Shown: positions 42,266-51,295, counted from the stretch's first letter. The stretch is 64,000 nucleotides of DNA from Lachnospiraceae bacterium (GCA_902363555.1 CABJAM010000009.1:1-64000), one strand, 5' to 3'. Notes: a model not told the origin generated them from the sequence alone. A program made the numbers and translations.

Positions 42266-43243
42266 ATGGGAGATGTAAAATTAGGCATAACACTTTATAG
42301 CTTTACAAAAGAATATTGTGAAGGAAAAATGACGTTAGAGGATTGCATTAGAACGGCAAAGGAGATGGGGGCTGAGGGCTTTGAAATGGTGGCAACACAG
42401 ATGGTACCCTCCTATCCGTACATCAGTGATTCGTTCCTTGGAGAAATCAAGGCGATCTGTCAGCACTATGATATTGAAGCTGTATGTTACGGCGCCAATA
42501 TGGATTGTGGTTTAAGATACGACCGCCGACTTACAGAGGACGAAATGGTGGAGCGTGCGATCATGGATATACGCAGCGCCAACAAAATGGGATGTAAGGT
42601 TATCCGCCAGCAGTACTTATTAAGTCCGGAAGGTTTGGGAAGGATCGCCCCATATGCCCAGACCTATGGCGTTAAGGTCGGCATTGAGATTCATAATCCG
42701 GAGACGCCAAACACCCCGGTAATTATGGATTACCGTAACGTCATCGACAGGACCGGTTCGGATTATATCGGCTTTGTTCCTGATTTTGGCTGCTTTGCCA
42801 CAAAGCCTAACAAACCCCACTGGGATACGGCCATTGCCCAGGGTGCTGATGTCCGGCTGCTTGAGCTGGCCAGAGATATGAGATATGATGCCGTGCCGAT
42901 CGAGGAAGCTGAAAAGCGGATGAAGGCGGAAGGCGCAAAAACGATTGAACTGGCAATCTTACAGGAAATGTATGCCTTCCTGCAATTTAAAAAGGACTGC
43001 CGGGAAGAGCTTGAAGGCTTGAAGGAAATTATGCCGCATTGCTTCCATATGCACGGGAAATTCCATTATCTGGATGAAAATCTGGTGGAGGCAAGCATTC
43101 CGTATGCTGAAATTTTAGAGGTGGTCAAAAATTCCGATTTTAATGGATACATTGTTTCCGAGTATGAGGACCATGAATCGGGGAATGCATTATTGATGAC
43201 GGAGCGTCATCAAAAAATGATGCGTAAATTATTGGATAAATAG
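42266..43243 (+). CDS. C-glycoside deglycosidase alpha subunit (TIM-barrel, AP endonuclease 2 family)
   Basis: A 325-residue (beta/alpha)8 protein matching the catalytic alpha subunits of C-glycoside deglycosidases (DgpB/CarB type). Likely divalent-metal ligands are E141 (GIEIHNP), D173 (VPDFGCF), H263 (HMHGKFH) and E299 (IVSEYED). The known enzymes break the C-C bond between a 3-keto-glucosyl unit and an aromatic aglycone such as puerarin, homoorientin or carminic acid by an elimination-type reaction. The ATG at 42266 follows AAGGGGGAG; an earlier in-frame ATG at 42212 lies in the beta gene without a ribosome binding site. The dehydrogenase making the 3-keto substrate is not present intact in this window. 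Confidence 0.86.
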   Translation: MGDVKLGITLYSFTKEYCEGKMTLEDCIRTAKEMGAEGFEMVATQMVPSYPYISDSFLGEIKAICQHYDIEAVCYGANMDCGLRYDRRLTEDEMVERAIMDIRSANKMGCKVIRQQYLLSPEGLGRIAPYAQTYGVKVGIEIHNPETPNTPVIMDYRNVIDRTGSDYIGFVPDFGCFATKPNKPHWDTAIAQGADVRLLELARDMRYDAVPIEEAEKRMKAEGAKTIELAILQEMYAFLQFKKDCREELEGLKEIMPHCFHMHGKFHYLDENLVEASIPYAEILEVVKNSDFNGYIVSEYEDHESGNALLMTERHQKMMRKLLDK

Positions 43244-43254
43244 TTTTATATAGA

Positions 43255-43297
43255 ACGAGGGTATTTCGCATAAATCAGCGGAATGCCCTCGTTTTTT
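43255..43297 (+). terminator. Terminator of the importer/C-deglycosidase operon
   Basis: CGAGGGTATTTCGC and GCGGAATGCCCTCG pair with a few wobbles, followed by TTTTTT. The GCGCGAAGC repeat begins at the next base. Confidence 0.85.
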
Positions 43298-43361
43298 GCG
43301 CGAAGCGACGAGCCAAAAAGGGGAGTTTACTCACCTTTTTGGCGACCGCCGCGATCCGGCG
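43298..43361 (+). repeat. Dispersed repeat, long form
   Basis: About 55 of 64 bases agree with 32054-32117 without gaps. It starts with GCGCGAAGCGACGAGCCA directly after a terminator T-run. Downstream to 43410 the sequence continues with GCGGAGC-like short repeats. Confidence 0.75.
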
Positions 43362-43423
43362 GAGCAAAGCGGAGCTGGGGGCGTGAAGCGGAGCCGGAGT
43401 ATATACGTATAAAATGTTCCAAT

Positions 43424-43451
43424 TTGCAATCTGTCTTAAAAATGATATACT
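43424..43451 (+). promoter_or_regulatory. Promoter of the YesN/YesM/pseudo-RbsA operon
   Basis: TTGCAA (43424-43429), a 16-base spacer and TATACT (43446-43451). The leader of about 110 bases to the coding region has no other clear feature. Confidence 0.55.
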
Positions 43452-43569
43452 ATCCTTAAATTTGGACAATGTGGACAGCAGATGAGGCTTCGCACATTCC
43501 GGACGGCACAGGCGGCAGCACCGGTCCGGGAGCGCAGCGAATCTAAGTCAGTGTAAAAGGGGAGATCAT

Positions 43570-45186
43570 ATGGGATACAGAATTTTAATTGCAGATGACG
43601 AGGTAAAGATCATACAGCTCATACAGGAATTGGGCCATTGGGAAGCACTGGGGATCGATATTGTGGCTGTGTGCAATGATGGCGAGGAAGCCTATCAGCG
43701 CATTTTGGAGCTGAAGCCGGATATTGTCCTGACAGACATAAAAATGCCTGTGATCGATGGTATTGAGATGATCAAGCGGACAAAGGAGGCCGGAATCCAC
43801 ACCCATTTTATCGTGATCAGCGGGTTCCGGCATTTTGAGTATGCCAGGAGCGCCATCTCTTTGGGGGTGGTGGACTATCTTTTAAAGCCTCTGGACGAGG
43901 AGCAGCTCAATAAAACGCTGTCTAAAACATGCCAGCTCATCGACGCCCGGAACCGGGAGACGGATACCCAGATCCGCCTTGAAAAGTATATCGAGATGGA
44001 TAAAGCGGAGGCCATGGAAAAGTTCTGGGAAATGCTTGTGGATGAATCGGATAAGGACAGCAGTGCACTGAACAGCCCGGGGGAGTGCAACCGTATATTT
44101 AAGACCGGCTTCCGGGAGGGATGCTTTCGCTGCGTCTATGTGGCCACCACCATCGACAGCCTTTTGAGTGGAAAGGAATCGTTGTTCAGTGAAAAGGTAT
44201 ACGAAAGCTTTGAAACTATTTTTGGCGATAAATTCATCTATTACGCATGTGTGCGGCAAAAGGGCATCATTCTGGTGATCAATTACGATAAGACACAAAA
44301 CGATTTAGTGAAGCAGTCCATTTCTGCCCTGTACTATAACATTAAAAACCTGACAGAGATTTACGGTAATTTTATTTTAAATATTGGCGTAAGTCTGGCC
44401 AAGAACGCTCTTGGGGAATTAAAAACGGCCATGCAGGAGGCTTTTATCGCTGAGTGGGGGCGGCTGGTCCTTCTGGGGGATAAGGTGCTGGAATATGACA
44501 GTATCCGTCATCTGCCTCATTTTTCTCTGCGGGATATTCTTACGACGCAGATGGAGCTGGATCTGTGCAGCTATGTGCGTTATTTGCAGTTGGAACAGAT
44601 CGGGCAGGTATTTTCTGAAATATCCAGGGCGGCCGCGGTCTATGAAAATTATTATCCCGGAGATATGCGGTATTTTATCCAATATCTGTTCAAACTTCTT
44701 TTTGTCATGCATGTTGAGGGGGATGAGAAGGCCCTGGAGGATCTGCAGTTGGCTTTTGACTTTTACTGTAAGCCGGCAAAAAACTTTCAGCAGATCATAA
44801 AGTCGTTTTACATGTTTTTAGACGATTATTTAAAAGGTGTGTTGAAAAAGCTTCAGGAAAAGAAAGGAAAGCCTGTGGAGGATGCCAAAAAATATATTGA
44901 AGAGCATTACGGGGAAAATATCTCACAGGAAAATATAGCGCGGATGCTCCAATTATCGCCCACCTACTTCTGTAAAATATTTAAGGCGGAAATGAATATC
45001 GGTTTTTCCGAATATATTATACAGGTTCGTTTGGAAAAAGCGAAGGAGCTTTTGCTCTCAACCCATTATTCGATCAAGGAAATCGCATATAAGGTAGGGT
45101 ACACGGATGACAAATATTTTTCCAAGCTGTTTAAAAAGCAGATTGGGATCAAGCCGACGGAATTTCGGAAGCTGTATGCAGATTAG
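43570..45186 (+). CDS. YesN-type response regulator with AraC output domain
   Basis: A 538-residue regulator. The receiver domain (1-120) has D56 in LTDIKMP and the conserved Lys in DYLLKP (K106). A middle linker of about 290 residues precedes a C-terminal AraC double HTH (ISQENIARMLQLSPTYFCKIF, IKEIAYKVGYTDDKYFSKLF). The start follows AAAAGGGGAG. First gene of a three-gene unit with a short sensor kinase and an RbsA-like protein; a sugar importer of the Rbs type follows and is the likely target. Confidence 0.9.
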   Translation: MGYRILIADDEVKIIQLIQELGHWEALGIDIVAVCNDGEEAYQRILELKPDIVLTDIKMPVIDGIEMIKRTKEAGIHTHFIVISGFRHFEYARSAISLGVVDYLLKPLDEEQLNKTLSKTCQLIDARNRETDTQIRLEKYIEMDKAEAMEKFWEMLVDESDKDSSALNSPGECNRIFKTGFREGCFRCVYVATTIDSLLSGKESLFSEKVYESFETIFGDKFIYYACVRQKGIILVINYDKTQNDLVKQSISALYYNIKNLTEIYGNFILNIGVSLAKNALGELKTAMQEAFIAEWGRLVLLGDKVLEYDSIRHLPHFSLRDILTTQMELDLCSYVRYLQLEQIGQVFSEISRAAAVYENYYPGDMRYFIQYLFKLLFVMHVEGDEKALEDLQLAFDFYCKPAKNFQQIIKSFYMFLDDYLKGVLKKLQEKKGKPVEDAKKYIEEHYGENISQENIARMLQLSPTYFCKIFKAEMNIGFSEYIIQVRLEKAKELLLSTHYSIKEIAYKVGYTDDKYFSKLFKKQIGIKPTEFRKLYAD

Positions 45187-45197
45187 GAGACGGGGAT

Positions 45198-46121
45198 ATG
45201 AAAAAAATTATTGCAGCAGTGATTGTGGGCGCCGCTTTGTGCATTTTGAATGTGGTGTTTATCGTTTGCAGGCTTCCTTGGGGAGCCGTTGCAGGAAATA
45301 TCATTATTTTTGGACTTCTCGTGGCCTGTATTTTCTGGCTGCGAACACAAAAACGGCTCCTGGAATTTTTGTCGGCGCAGACAAAGCCTTTAAAAAAAGC
45401 CGAGGCCACAGAAAAAAACAGGATTCTGGAAAAGCGTATTGAGCTTTCGATTTTTGAAAATCAGATCAATCCCCATTTTCTTTATAATACGCTGGACAGT
45501 ATCCGTGGGGAGGCGCTGCGAAACGGCCAGAAGGACATTGCGGTAATGTTGGAGAAGTTGTCCAGATTTTTCAGATACTGCATCAGCAGCAAGGGCAGGA
45601 TTGTCAAGCTGTCTGAGGAAATGCATAATGTGCAGGACTATTACTACATACAAAGATACCGGTTTGGCGATCGCATTGAACTGATTACGGAAATCGAAAA
45701 TGACGAGGTTCTGGAGTACTATATCCCCAAAATCACCATCCAGCCCATTGTGGAAAATTCCATTGCTCACGGCATAGAGACGTCGGGGCGCAAGGGAACT
45801 GTCGTCATCCGCATCGGAGCGACGGATCAGAAGGTGTATATCCATATTATGGATAATGGCAAGGGGATGTCACTGGAGGAGCTTGAACGGATGAATGAGC
45901 GGCTGAAAAACAATCAGGTGGAGGTGCGGGCAACGGATCATAAGCATACAGGGATTGCGGTTCAAAATGTCAATTCCAGAATACGTTTGTGCTTTGGGGA
46001 TGAATTTGGGCTTCATTACCGCTCCATTCTTGGTGAGGGCACGGACGTCACCATTGTGCTGCCTCTGATCAATGATTTTTCCAGAGGAACCTTTGAACGC
46101 AAATTACAGGAGCTGATGTAG
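45198..46121 (+). CDS. Short YesM-type histidine kinase without extracytoplasmic domain
   Basis: A 307-residue kinase. Two adjacent membrane helices lie at residues about 5-25 and 30-50 with hardly any loop between them. Then follow the His_kinase domain with NQINPHFLYNTLD (H93 as phospho-acceptor) and the HATPase domain (PIVENSIAHG, MDNGKGMSLEEL). Unlike ordinary YesM kinases it lacks the large outer sensor domain, so it needs an accessory protein to sense its signal. The gene 3' of it, joined stop-to-start, encodes a degenerate RbsA-like protein, which is the obvious candidate. Confidence 0.88.
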   Translation: MKKIIAAVIVGAALCILNVVFIVCRLPWGAVAGNIIIFGLLVACIFWLRTQKRLLEFLSAQTKPLKKAEATEKNRILEKRIELSIFENQINPHFLYNTLDSIRGEALRNGQKDIAVMLEKLSRFFRYCISSKGRIVKLSEEMHNVQDYYYIQRYRFGDRIELITEIENDEVLEYYIPKITIQPIVENSIAHGIETSGRKGTVVIRIGATDQKVYIHIMDNGKGMSLEELERMNERLKNNQVEVRATDHKHTGIAVQNVNSRIRLCFGDEFGLHYRSILGEGTDVTIVLPLINDFSRGTFERKLQELM

Positions 46122-47438
46122 ATGAAGGAACTGATCCGATTTCAGAATGTGCGGTGTGACGTTGGCAACGGTCACCGGCTGTCCGATTATAACCTGACGA
46201 TTTTCGAGGGGGAGGTTGTGTATATACAGGGGATTTCCGGAAGCGGGAAAAGTGCCATTGAATATATCCTTACAGGCCAGTCGTCCATTCAGGGCGGGGC
46301 GCTGTATGTGGACGAGCAGCGGTGGGCGGGGCGGCCGGCAGACCTGCCCTTTGAAGCTGGCATTTATACCATTGGCATCCGTCAGCCAATGGTGGGAAAA
46401 TTGACCATCGAGGATAATCTTGAGGCAATTAAAAAAGTAAAGTATGCTTTTTCGGTTTACAGTGAGAAATCCGCCCGGAAAAATACGGAGAAAATGCTTA
46501 AAAAATTTAATATCCATAAGACGCCGGAAACGCTTGTGCGCAATGTCACTTTTTTGGAGGAGCAGCTTTTATGCATGGCAAAGGCGGTCATGCGGGGTGC
46601 CCGGTTAATTATTTTAAACTGTGTCAGCAATATTTATGGCGATCAGGATGCCGTAGAAATATGCGGCTATATGCGTCAGCTCAGCCGGGAGGGTGTTGCA
46701 TTTTTGATCATCAGTGAAAAGCCTACGCCGTTTCTGAAGATTGCCGATAAGATCCAGATCATCCATCACGGTATCGATTTAAAGGAGTGGAGCAGCCGTT
46801 ATTATAATAAAGCGCAGCTCTATGCCTACGCGGCAAAGGCCGATTGTGGCGCAGAGGATCTGAGTTTCAGGGGAAAGCTCATATGTATCCTGGATTTTTA
46901 TTGGGATTCTAAATATTCTGTTTTCTCGTTCCTGAAAAGCTTCAAAAAAAATCACCCGGACATATGGAATCAGTACATGCCTGCATGGGAGCCGGAGGAA
47001 GGGAAATATTACGATGGCTCTTACGTGATCATCCCCTACGACAGCGGCGAAACACTGCTTACAAATATGTCCATTGCAGACAATCTTGCCATTTGTATAC
47101 CGGGGCGGGCCGGGCGGTTTGGCGGGCATATTCTCCATAAAGGGATGCGCAGCGTGCTTGTGTCAGATTTTTATAAAATGGCCGGTTTAAGCCCGGCGGT
47201 CAAGTATGTGGATGAGCTGAGTTCTGTGTCAAAGAAAATATTATCCATATATCGATGGGTACTGGCGCATCCGCGCTGTATATTTTTGGAAAATCCATTT
47301 TGGGGAATGGATACGAATGAATCCGCCATTTTGCGCAGTTATCTGAATCGGATCCGGGCCACAGGCATTCATTTAATACTGTTTACAAAGGATACGGCAG
47401 ATATTTGCGGGGATGAGGATTTTGTTGTGACGACGTAA
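46122..47438 (+). CDS. Degenerate RbsA/MglA-like ABC protein (probably ATPase-dead, regulatory)
   Basis: A 438-residue protein with the two-domain layout of RbsA-type sugar importer ATPases. The first half keeps a Walker A (GISGSGKSA, 37-45), but the signature reads FLEEQLLCMAKAV, Walker B is RLIILNCVSN without Asp-Glu, and the switch His region is LIISEKP. The second half (about 235-438) keeps only traces: LSSVSKKILSIYRWVLAHP at the signature and CIFLENPFWGMDTNE at Walker B. It may bind ATP but should not hydrolyse it. It starts at the base after the kinase stop codon, with AGGAG upstream. A role linking transporter state to the two-component system is inference. Confidence 0.8.
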   Translation: MKELIRFQNVRCDVGNGHRLSDYNLTIFEGEVVYIQGISGSGKSAIEYILTGQSSIQGGALYVDEQRWAGRPADLPFEAGIYTIGIRQPMVGKLTIEDNLEAIKKVKYAFSVYSEKSARKNTEKMLKKFNIHKTPETLVRNVTFLEEQLLCMAKAVMRGARLIILNCVSNIYGDQDAVEICGYMRQLSREGVAFLIISEKPTPFLKIADKIQIIHHGIDLKEWSSRYYNKAQLYAYAAKADCGAEDLSFRGKLICILDFYWDSKYSVFSFLKSFKKNHPDIWNQYMPAWEPEEGKYYDGSYVIIPYDSGETLLTNMSIADNLAICIPGRAGRFGGHILHKGMRSVLVSDFYKMAGLSPAVKYVDELSSVSKKILSIYRWVLAHPRCIFLENPFWGMDTNESAILRSYLNRIRATGIHLILFTKDTADICGDEDFVVTT

Positions 47439-47599
47439 CTTTTGTGACGGTGTAATGAATGGGCCGTTCTGAACGTTTAAAGTTACGGCTAAAAACGGAC
47501 AGCAGCAAAATAAGCCACCAAATGACAAAAAATTCTACCTTTGGGCGCCGGATTTTTCATGTTAAACTTTATCTATCAAAATCAATGGAGGGTTTTACC

Positions 47600-48766
47600 A
47601 TGAAAAAATTTTTGGCGATTCTTTTAGCCGGAACAATGCTTTTAAGCCTGGCTGCCTGTGGCAGTTCTAATGGAAATGGCGGCAGCGCCGCTACAAAGAG
47701 TACAGAGAAAAACGATACGACGGAGGCCGCAAAAACGACGGCGGATACGGCGCAGGGTTCATCGGAGAATGGGAAAGATACGGCAGACACAGCAGATGCA
47801 GCAGGCGGTGAGGCCGCACAAACCGCAACGGCCGGCGAAGGCACCGATGGCAGACCGACCGTGGGTAACGGTAAGATCGGTATGTCTACAATCACTTTAG
47901 GTCAGGAATTTTTCTCCAACCTGGACACGCAGATCCATAACCGTCTGGAAGCCGGTGGATACGAGGTCATCACCGTTTCCTGCGAGGGCAATGCGGCAAC
48001 CCAGGTTTCCGACCTGGAAAACCTTATTACGATGAACTGTGAAGCAATATTCTTCTTTGCGGTTGACCCGGACGCCATTGTTGATGTCTGCAAAAAAGGC
48101 CGTGAGGCCGGGATTAAAATGTACGGTATGGCATGCACCATCGAGGATACGGAAGCTTATGATAAGATCATTAATACAGATCAGTATTCTGCCGGTCTGG
48201 CGGATGCAGAGATGGCAGCCGAATGGATTGAGAAGACTTTTCCGGATGCAGAGGACGGAAGCATTGACGTGGCTATTGTCGGTCTGACAGGAACTGTGGA
48301 CGGCAACAAGCGGACCGAGGGTGAAAAAATGATCACTGAGCTCACCTCCAAGGCCAATGTGGTGGAATATTATGATTTGACCGGTGCTACGGACAGCAAT
48401 ATCAAAACTCAGGAATACGCCGAAATGATGCAGAGTAAATATCCGAACCTGAAATGTATTATTTCCTACGGCTGTGACTGCTCCCTGGGCGCCAATGAGG
48501 TTTATATGCGAAGTGCAGATCTGAACCGGGATGAATTTGCAATCTTTGGCGTGGATACCTCACAGGTTATTTATGAGGAAATTAATAAATCCAAGACCAA
48601 TGACAGCCTTATCCGCGGAACAGTAAGCCTTGGCGATGACTTATCCCTGGATGTGTGGGAATGTCTCATTGATGCAGACCTTCAGTATATGGATGAAAAT
48701 AAGTGCATCTACAAGCCGGTAAAGAAGATTACAACGGATAATATCGCGGACTATTTAAGTGAATAA
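47600..48766 (+). CDS. Periplasmic-binding-protein-like sugar-binding lipoprotein (RbsB type)
   Basis: A 388-residue lipoprotein with lipobox SLAAC and a Ser/Thr/Ala-rich linker of about 70 residues, then a Peripla_BP_4 domain (GKIGMSTITLGQEFFSNLDTQI, IFFFAVDPDAIVDVCKKGREAG, CDCSLGANEVY). Proteins of this type bind pentoses, galactosides, inositols or autoinducer-2. The ATG at 47600 follows GGAGGG; longer in-frame starts would place the signal peptide internally. It lies 160 bases after the pseudo-RbsA gene, and a promoter-like TTGGGC-16-TAAACT lies around 47540-47570. Confidence 0.9.
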   Translation: MKKFLAILLAGTMLLSLAACGSSNGNGGSAATKSTEKNDTTEAAKTTADTAQGSSENGKDTADTADAAGGEAAQTATAGEGTDGRPTVGNGKIGMSTITLGQEFFSNLDTQIHNRLEAGGYEVITVSCEGNAATQVSDLENLITMNCEAIFFFAVDPDAIVDVCKKGREAGIKMYGMACTIEDTEAYDKIINTDQYSAGLADAEMAAEWIEKTFPDAEDGSIDVAIVGLTGTVDGNKRTEGEKMITELTSKANVVEYYDLTGATDSNIKTQEYAEMMQSKYPNLKCIISYGCDCSLGANEVYMRSADLNRDEFAIFGVDTSQVIYEEINKSKTNDSLIRGTVSLGDDLSLDVWECLIDADLQYMDENKCIYKPVKKITTDNIADYLSE

Positions 48767-48793
48767 TGGAAACTTTCAGGAAGGACAGAGACG

Positions 48794-50272
48794 ATGGGAA
48801 AGATATTGGAGCTTAAAAATCTGACCAGGGAATATCCCGGTGTGATCGCCCTGAATGATGTTTCCATGAGCTTTGAGGCCGGTGAGATCCATTCGATCAT
48901 GGGTGAAAATGGCGCGGGAAAATCGACGATGATAAAGATCATCGCCGGCGCCATTCCGGCCACAAGAGGTACGGTGATCATCGACGGGAAGCCGTGCGAA
49001 AAGCTGAATCCGGCGATTTCAAAGGAGCTTGGCATCGGCGTTATTTACCAGGAATTTAATCTTGTGCCATCCATGAGTGTGGCTGAAAATATTTTTCTTG
49101 GTGAGAATACGGGCAATGCCGTTATGCCGGATTTTAAGTATATGCATAAGCGCACGAAGGAAATCATGGAGGAATTTGGTGTGGACATCGACTCCCACCG
49201 CATGGTCGGTGAGCTGACCACGGCTCAGCAGCAGCTTGTGGAAATTGCCAAGGCCATCTGCAAAAACTGCAAGGTGTTGATCATGGACGAACCGTCGGCA
49301 TCCATTGCCGTAGCCGAGGTGGAAAATATGTTCCGCATCGTGCGGCGTCTGAAGGCTAAGGGCGTGACCATAATTTACATCAGCCACCGTATGGATGAGG
49401 TTTTTGAAATATCGGACCGGGTGTCCATTCTAAGAGACGGGGCGTATATTGCAACAAAAAATATCGGGGAGGTTTCCCGAAAGGATCTGATCAATCTCAT
49501 GGTCGGCCGGGAGCTGACGGAAACTTATCCCACAAGAAACGTTAAAATCGGCGAGCCGGTTTTAGAAATCAGGGATTTGTGCGGTAACGGAGATTTTCAT
49601 ATTGATCTGACGCTGCACAAAGGCGAGATCCTGGGGCTTGGCGGCCTGGTAGGGTCCGGACGGACCGAGCTGGCAAAAATGCTCTTCGGTGATGTGAAGC
49701 CCCATTCCGGGGAGATTATTGTCAAAGGAAAGCGCTGCCGGTTCAGTGATACATCCAAGGCTATCGATGCCGGTATCGGCCTCATACCGGAGGACCGGAA
49801 GAAGGAGGGCGCGTTCCTGAATTATACGATCCAGTGGAATATACCAAGTATGAGTCTGCGGCGCATCAGCCGGGGAACGGTCATCGATTTTAAGGAGGCC
49901 GACCGGCTGGCCGATGAATATGTGGAGCGGCTGAATATTAAAACGCCCTCGGTAAAGCAGCTTGTACGGAATTTAAGCGGCGGTAATCAGCAAAAAGTGG
50001 TGGTGGCCAAGGTTTTAGCTGCAAAAACAGACATTCTGATTTTTGACGAGCCAACACGGGGGATCGACGTAGGGGCAAAGCAGGAAATTTACCGGCTGAT
50101 GAATGAGCTGGTGGAGCAGGGGATGTCCATATTGATGATCACATCGGAGATGGAAGAGCTGCTTGGTATGAGCGACCGTATTGTCGTACTTTATGAGGGC
50201 AAAGTCAGCGGTGAGTTAAATAAAGAACAATTCAGCCAGGACCGTGTGCTTGAGCTGGCATCAGGAATGTAG
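48794..50272 (+). CDS. Sugar ABC transporter ATP-binding protein (RbsA/MglA type)
   Basis: A 492-residue two-domain ATPase. The first domain is complete: Walker A GENGAGKST, signature LTTAQQQLVEIAKAI, Walker B VLIMDEPSASI, switch YISHRM. The second has the degenerate Walker A typical of the family (GGLVGSGRTEL) but intact signature LSGGNQQKVVVAKVL and Walker B ILIFDEPTRGID. It energises import through the RbsC-like permease. The contrast with the dead paralogue encoded at 46122 is clear. The start follows AGGAAGG, 27 bases after the binding-protein gene. Confidence 0.94.
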   Translation: MGKILELKNLTREYPGVIALNDVSMSFEAGEIHSIMGENGAGKSTMIKIIAGAIPATRGTVIIDGKPCEKLNPAISKELGIGVIYQEFNLVPSMSVAENIFLGENTGNAVMPDFKYMHKRTKEIMEEFGVDIDSHRMVGELTTAQQQLVEIAKAICKNCKVLIMDEPSASIAVAEVENMFRIVRRLKAKGVTIIYISHRMDEVFEISDRVSILRDGAYIATKNIGEVSRKDLINLMVGRELTETYPTRNVKIGEPVLEIRDLCGNGDFHIDLTLHKGEILGLGGLVGSGRTELAKMLFGDVKPHSGEIIVKGKRCRFSDTSKAIDAGIGLIPEDRKKEGAFLNYTIQWNIPSMSLRRISRGTVIDFKEADRLADEYVERLNIKTPSVKQLVRNLSGGNQQKVVVAKVLAAKTDILIFDEPTRGIDVGAKQEIYRLMNELVEQGMSILMITSEMEELLGMSDRIVVLYEGKVSGELNKEQFSQDRVLELASGM

Positions 50273-50284
50273 GGAGGAACAGCA

Positions 50285-51280
50285 ATGAATAAGGGTCTGG
50301 ATTTTGCCAGAAGGAACCTGGCCTGGGTGCTATTAGTAATATGCTGTATCATTTTCGGCGTATTTTCAGAAAACTTTTTTACGGTAAGGAATATTTTAAA
50401 TATTCTCAATCAGAATGCTTATGTTATGATCGCTGCATTCGGTATCTGCTTTATTATGATGTCCGGCGGTATGGACCTTTCCATCGGCTATATGATGAGT
50501 ATTACCGGTGTTCTCAGCGCCATGATGCTGACAAAGCTGGGGCTGCCGCTCTGGCTGGTGGTCGTACTTACCATCGTGGCCACGACGCTGATGAGTGTAT
50601 TAAATACAGTGCTCAGCCATGTGCTTGGGATTCCGAGAATGTTTGTCAGCTTTGGTACGATGACGGTATATCAGGGGCTATCCTACATTATTTCCCAGTC
50701 TAAAACGATCAGCGGCCTGACCAACGAATATAAGTTTATCGGCCAAGGAACGCTGTTTGGAACCAATTTCACCTTTGCGCTGCTTTTGACGATCATATTG
50801 GGTCTGGTTGTCAGCTTTGTATTAAACAAAACGTATTTTGGCCGGTATGTTTTTGCCCTCGGCGGCAATCCGGATGCGGCCCGTCTGGCCGGTATCAATG
50901 TGAGGAAAATGGAATTATACATAGGAACCATCGCCGGCGTCTTTATGGGCATTGCATCTCTTGTCCTTACGGCCAGGGTCGGTTCTGCGGCGGCCACAAC
51001 AGCCACCGGCACGGAGTTTACAGTCATTACCGGCCTTTTGCTTGGCGGCGTTTCCATCCGCGGCGGCGAGGGGAAGATCAATGGATGTATCGCGGGTATT
51101 CTTATCATCGGTCTGCTGGGCAATGGTATGCAGTTGGCTGGTATGAATGTTTACTGGCAATATGTGGCCAAGGGTGTTATAATGCTGGCAACCATTGGAT
51201 TTGACACATATCAGATGCACCGGAGAACGGCTCATCTGACGGAGCGCAAGGAAAAGACGGAGGCCGGTGCGGCGGCCTGA
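50285..51280 (+). CDS. Sugar ABC transporter permease (RbsC type)
   Basis: A 331-residue membrane protein with 8-10 helices of the BPD_transp_2 family. Marks are MMSGGMDLSIGYMMSITGVLSA near residue 57, FALGGNPDAARLAGINVRKM and GLLLGGVSIRGGEGKINGCIAG. The start follows GGGAGGAA, 12 bases after the ATPase gene. It forms the pore of the RbsBAC-type importer. Confidence 0.94.
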   Translation: MNKGLDFARRNLAWVLLVICCIIFGVFSENFFTVRNILNILNQNAYVMIAAFGICFIMMSGGMDLSIGYMMSITGVLSAMMLTKLGLPLWLVVVLTIVATTLMSVLNTVLSHVLGIPRMFVSFGTMTVYQGLSYIISQSKTISGLTNEYKFIGQGTLFGTNFTFALLLTIILGLVVSFVLNKTYFGRYVFALGGNPDAARLAGINVRKMELYIGTIAGVFMGIASLVLTARVGSAAATTATGTEFTVITGLLLGGVSIRGGEGKINGCIAGILIIGLLGNGMQLAGMNVYWQYVAKGVIMLATIGFDTYQMHRRTAHLTERKEKTEAGAAA

Positions 51281-51295
51281 AAGGATGTATAAAGG

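Noticed and set aside
43298..43410. CRISPR-like or tandem array
   Set aside because: The GCGGAGC-like short repeats are irregular, without spacers of constant length; the segment belongs to the dispersed repeat. No CRISPR array or cas gene was seen anywhere in the window.
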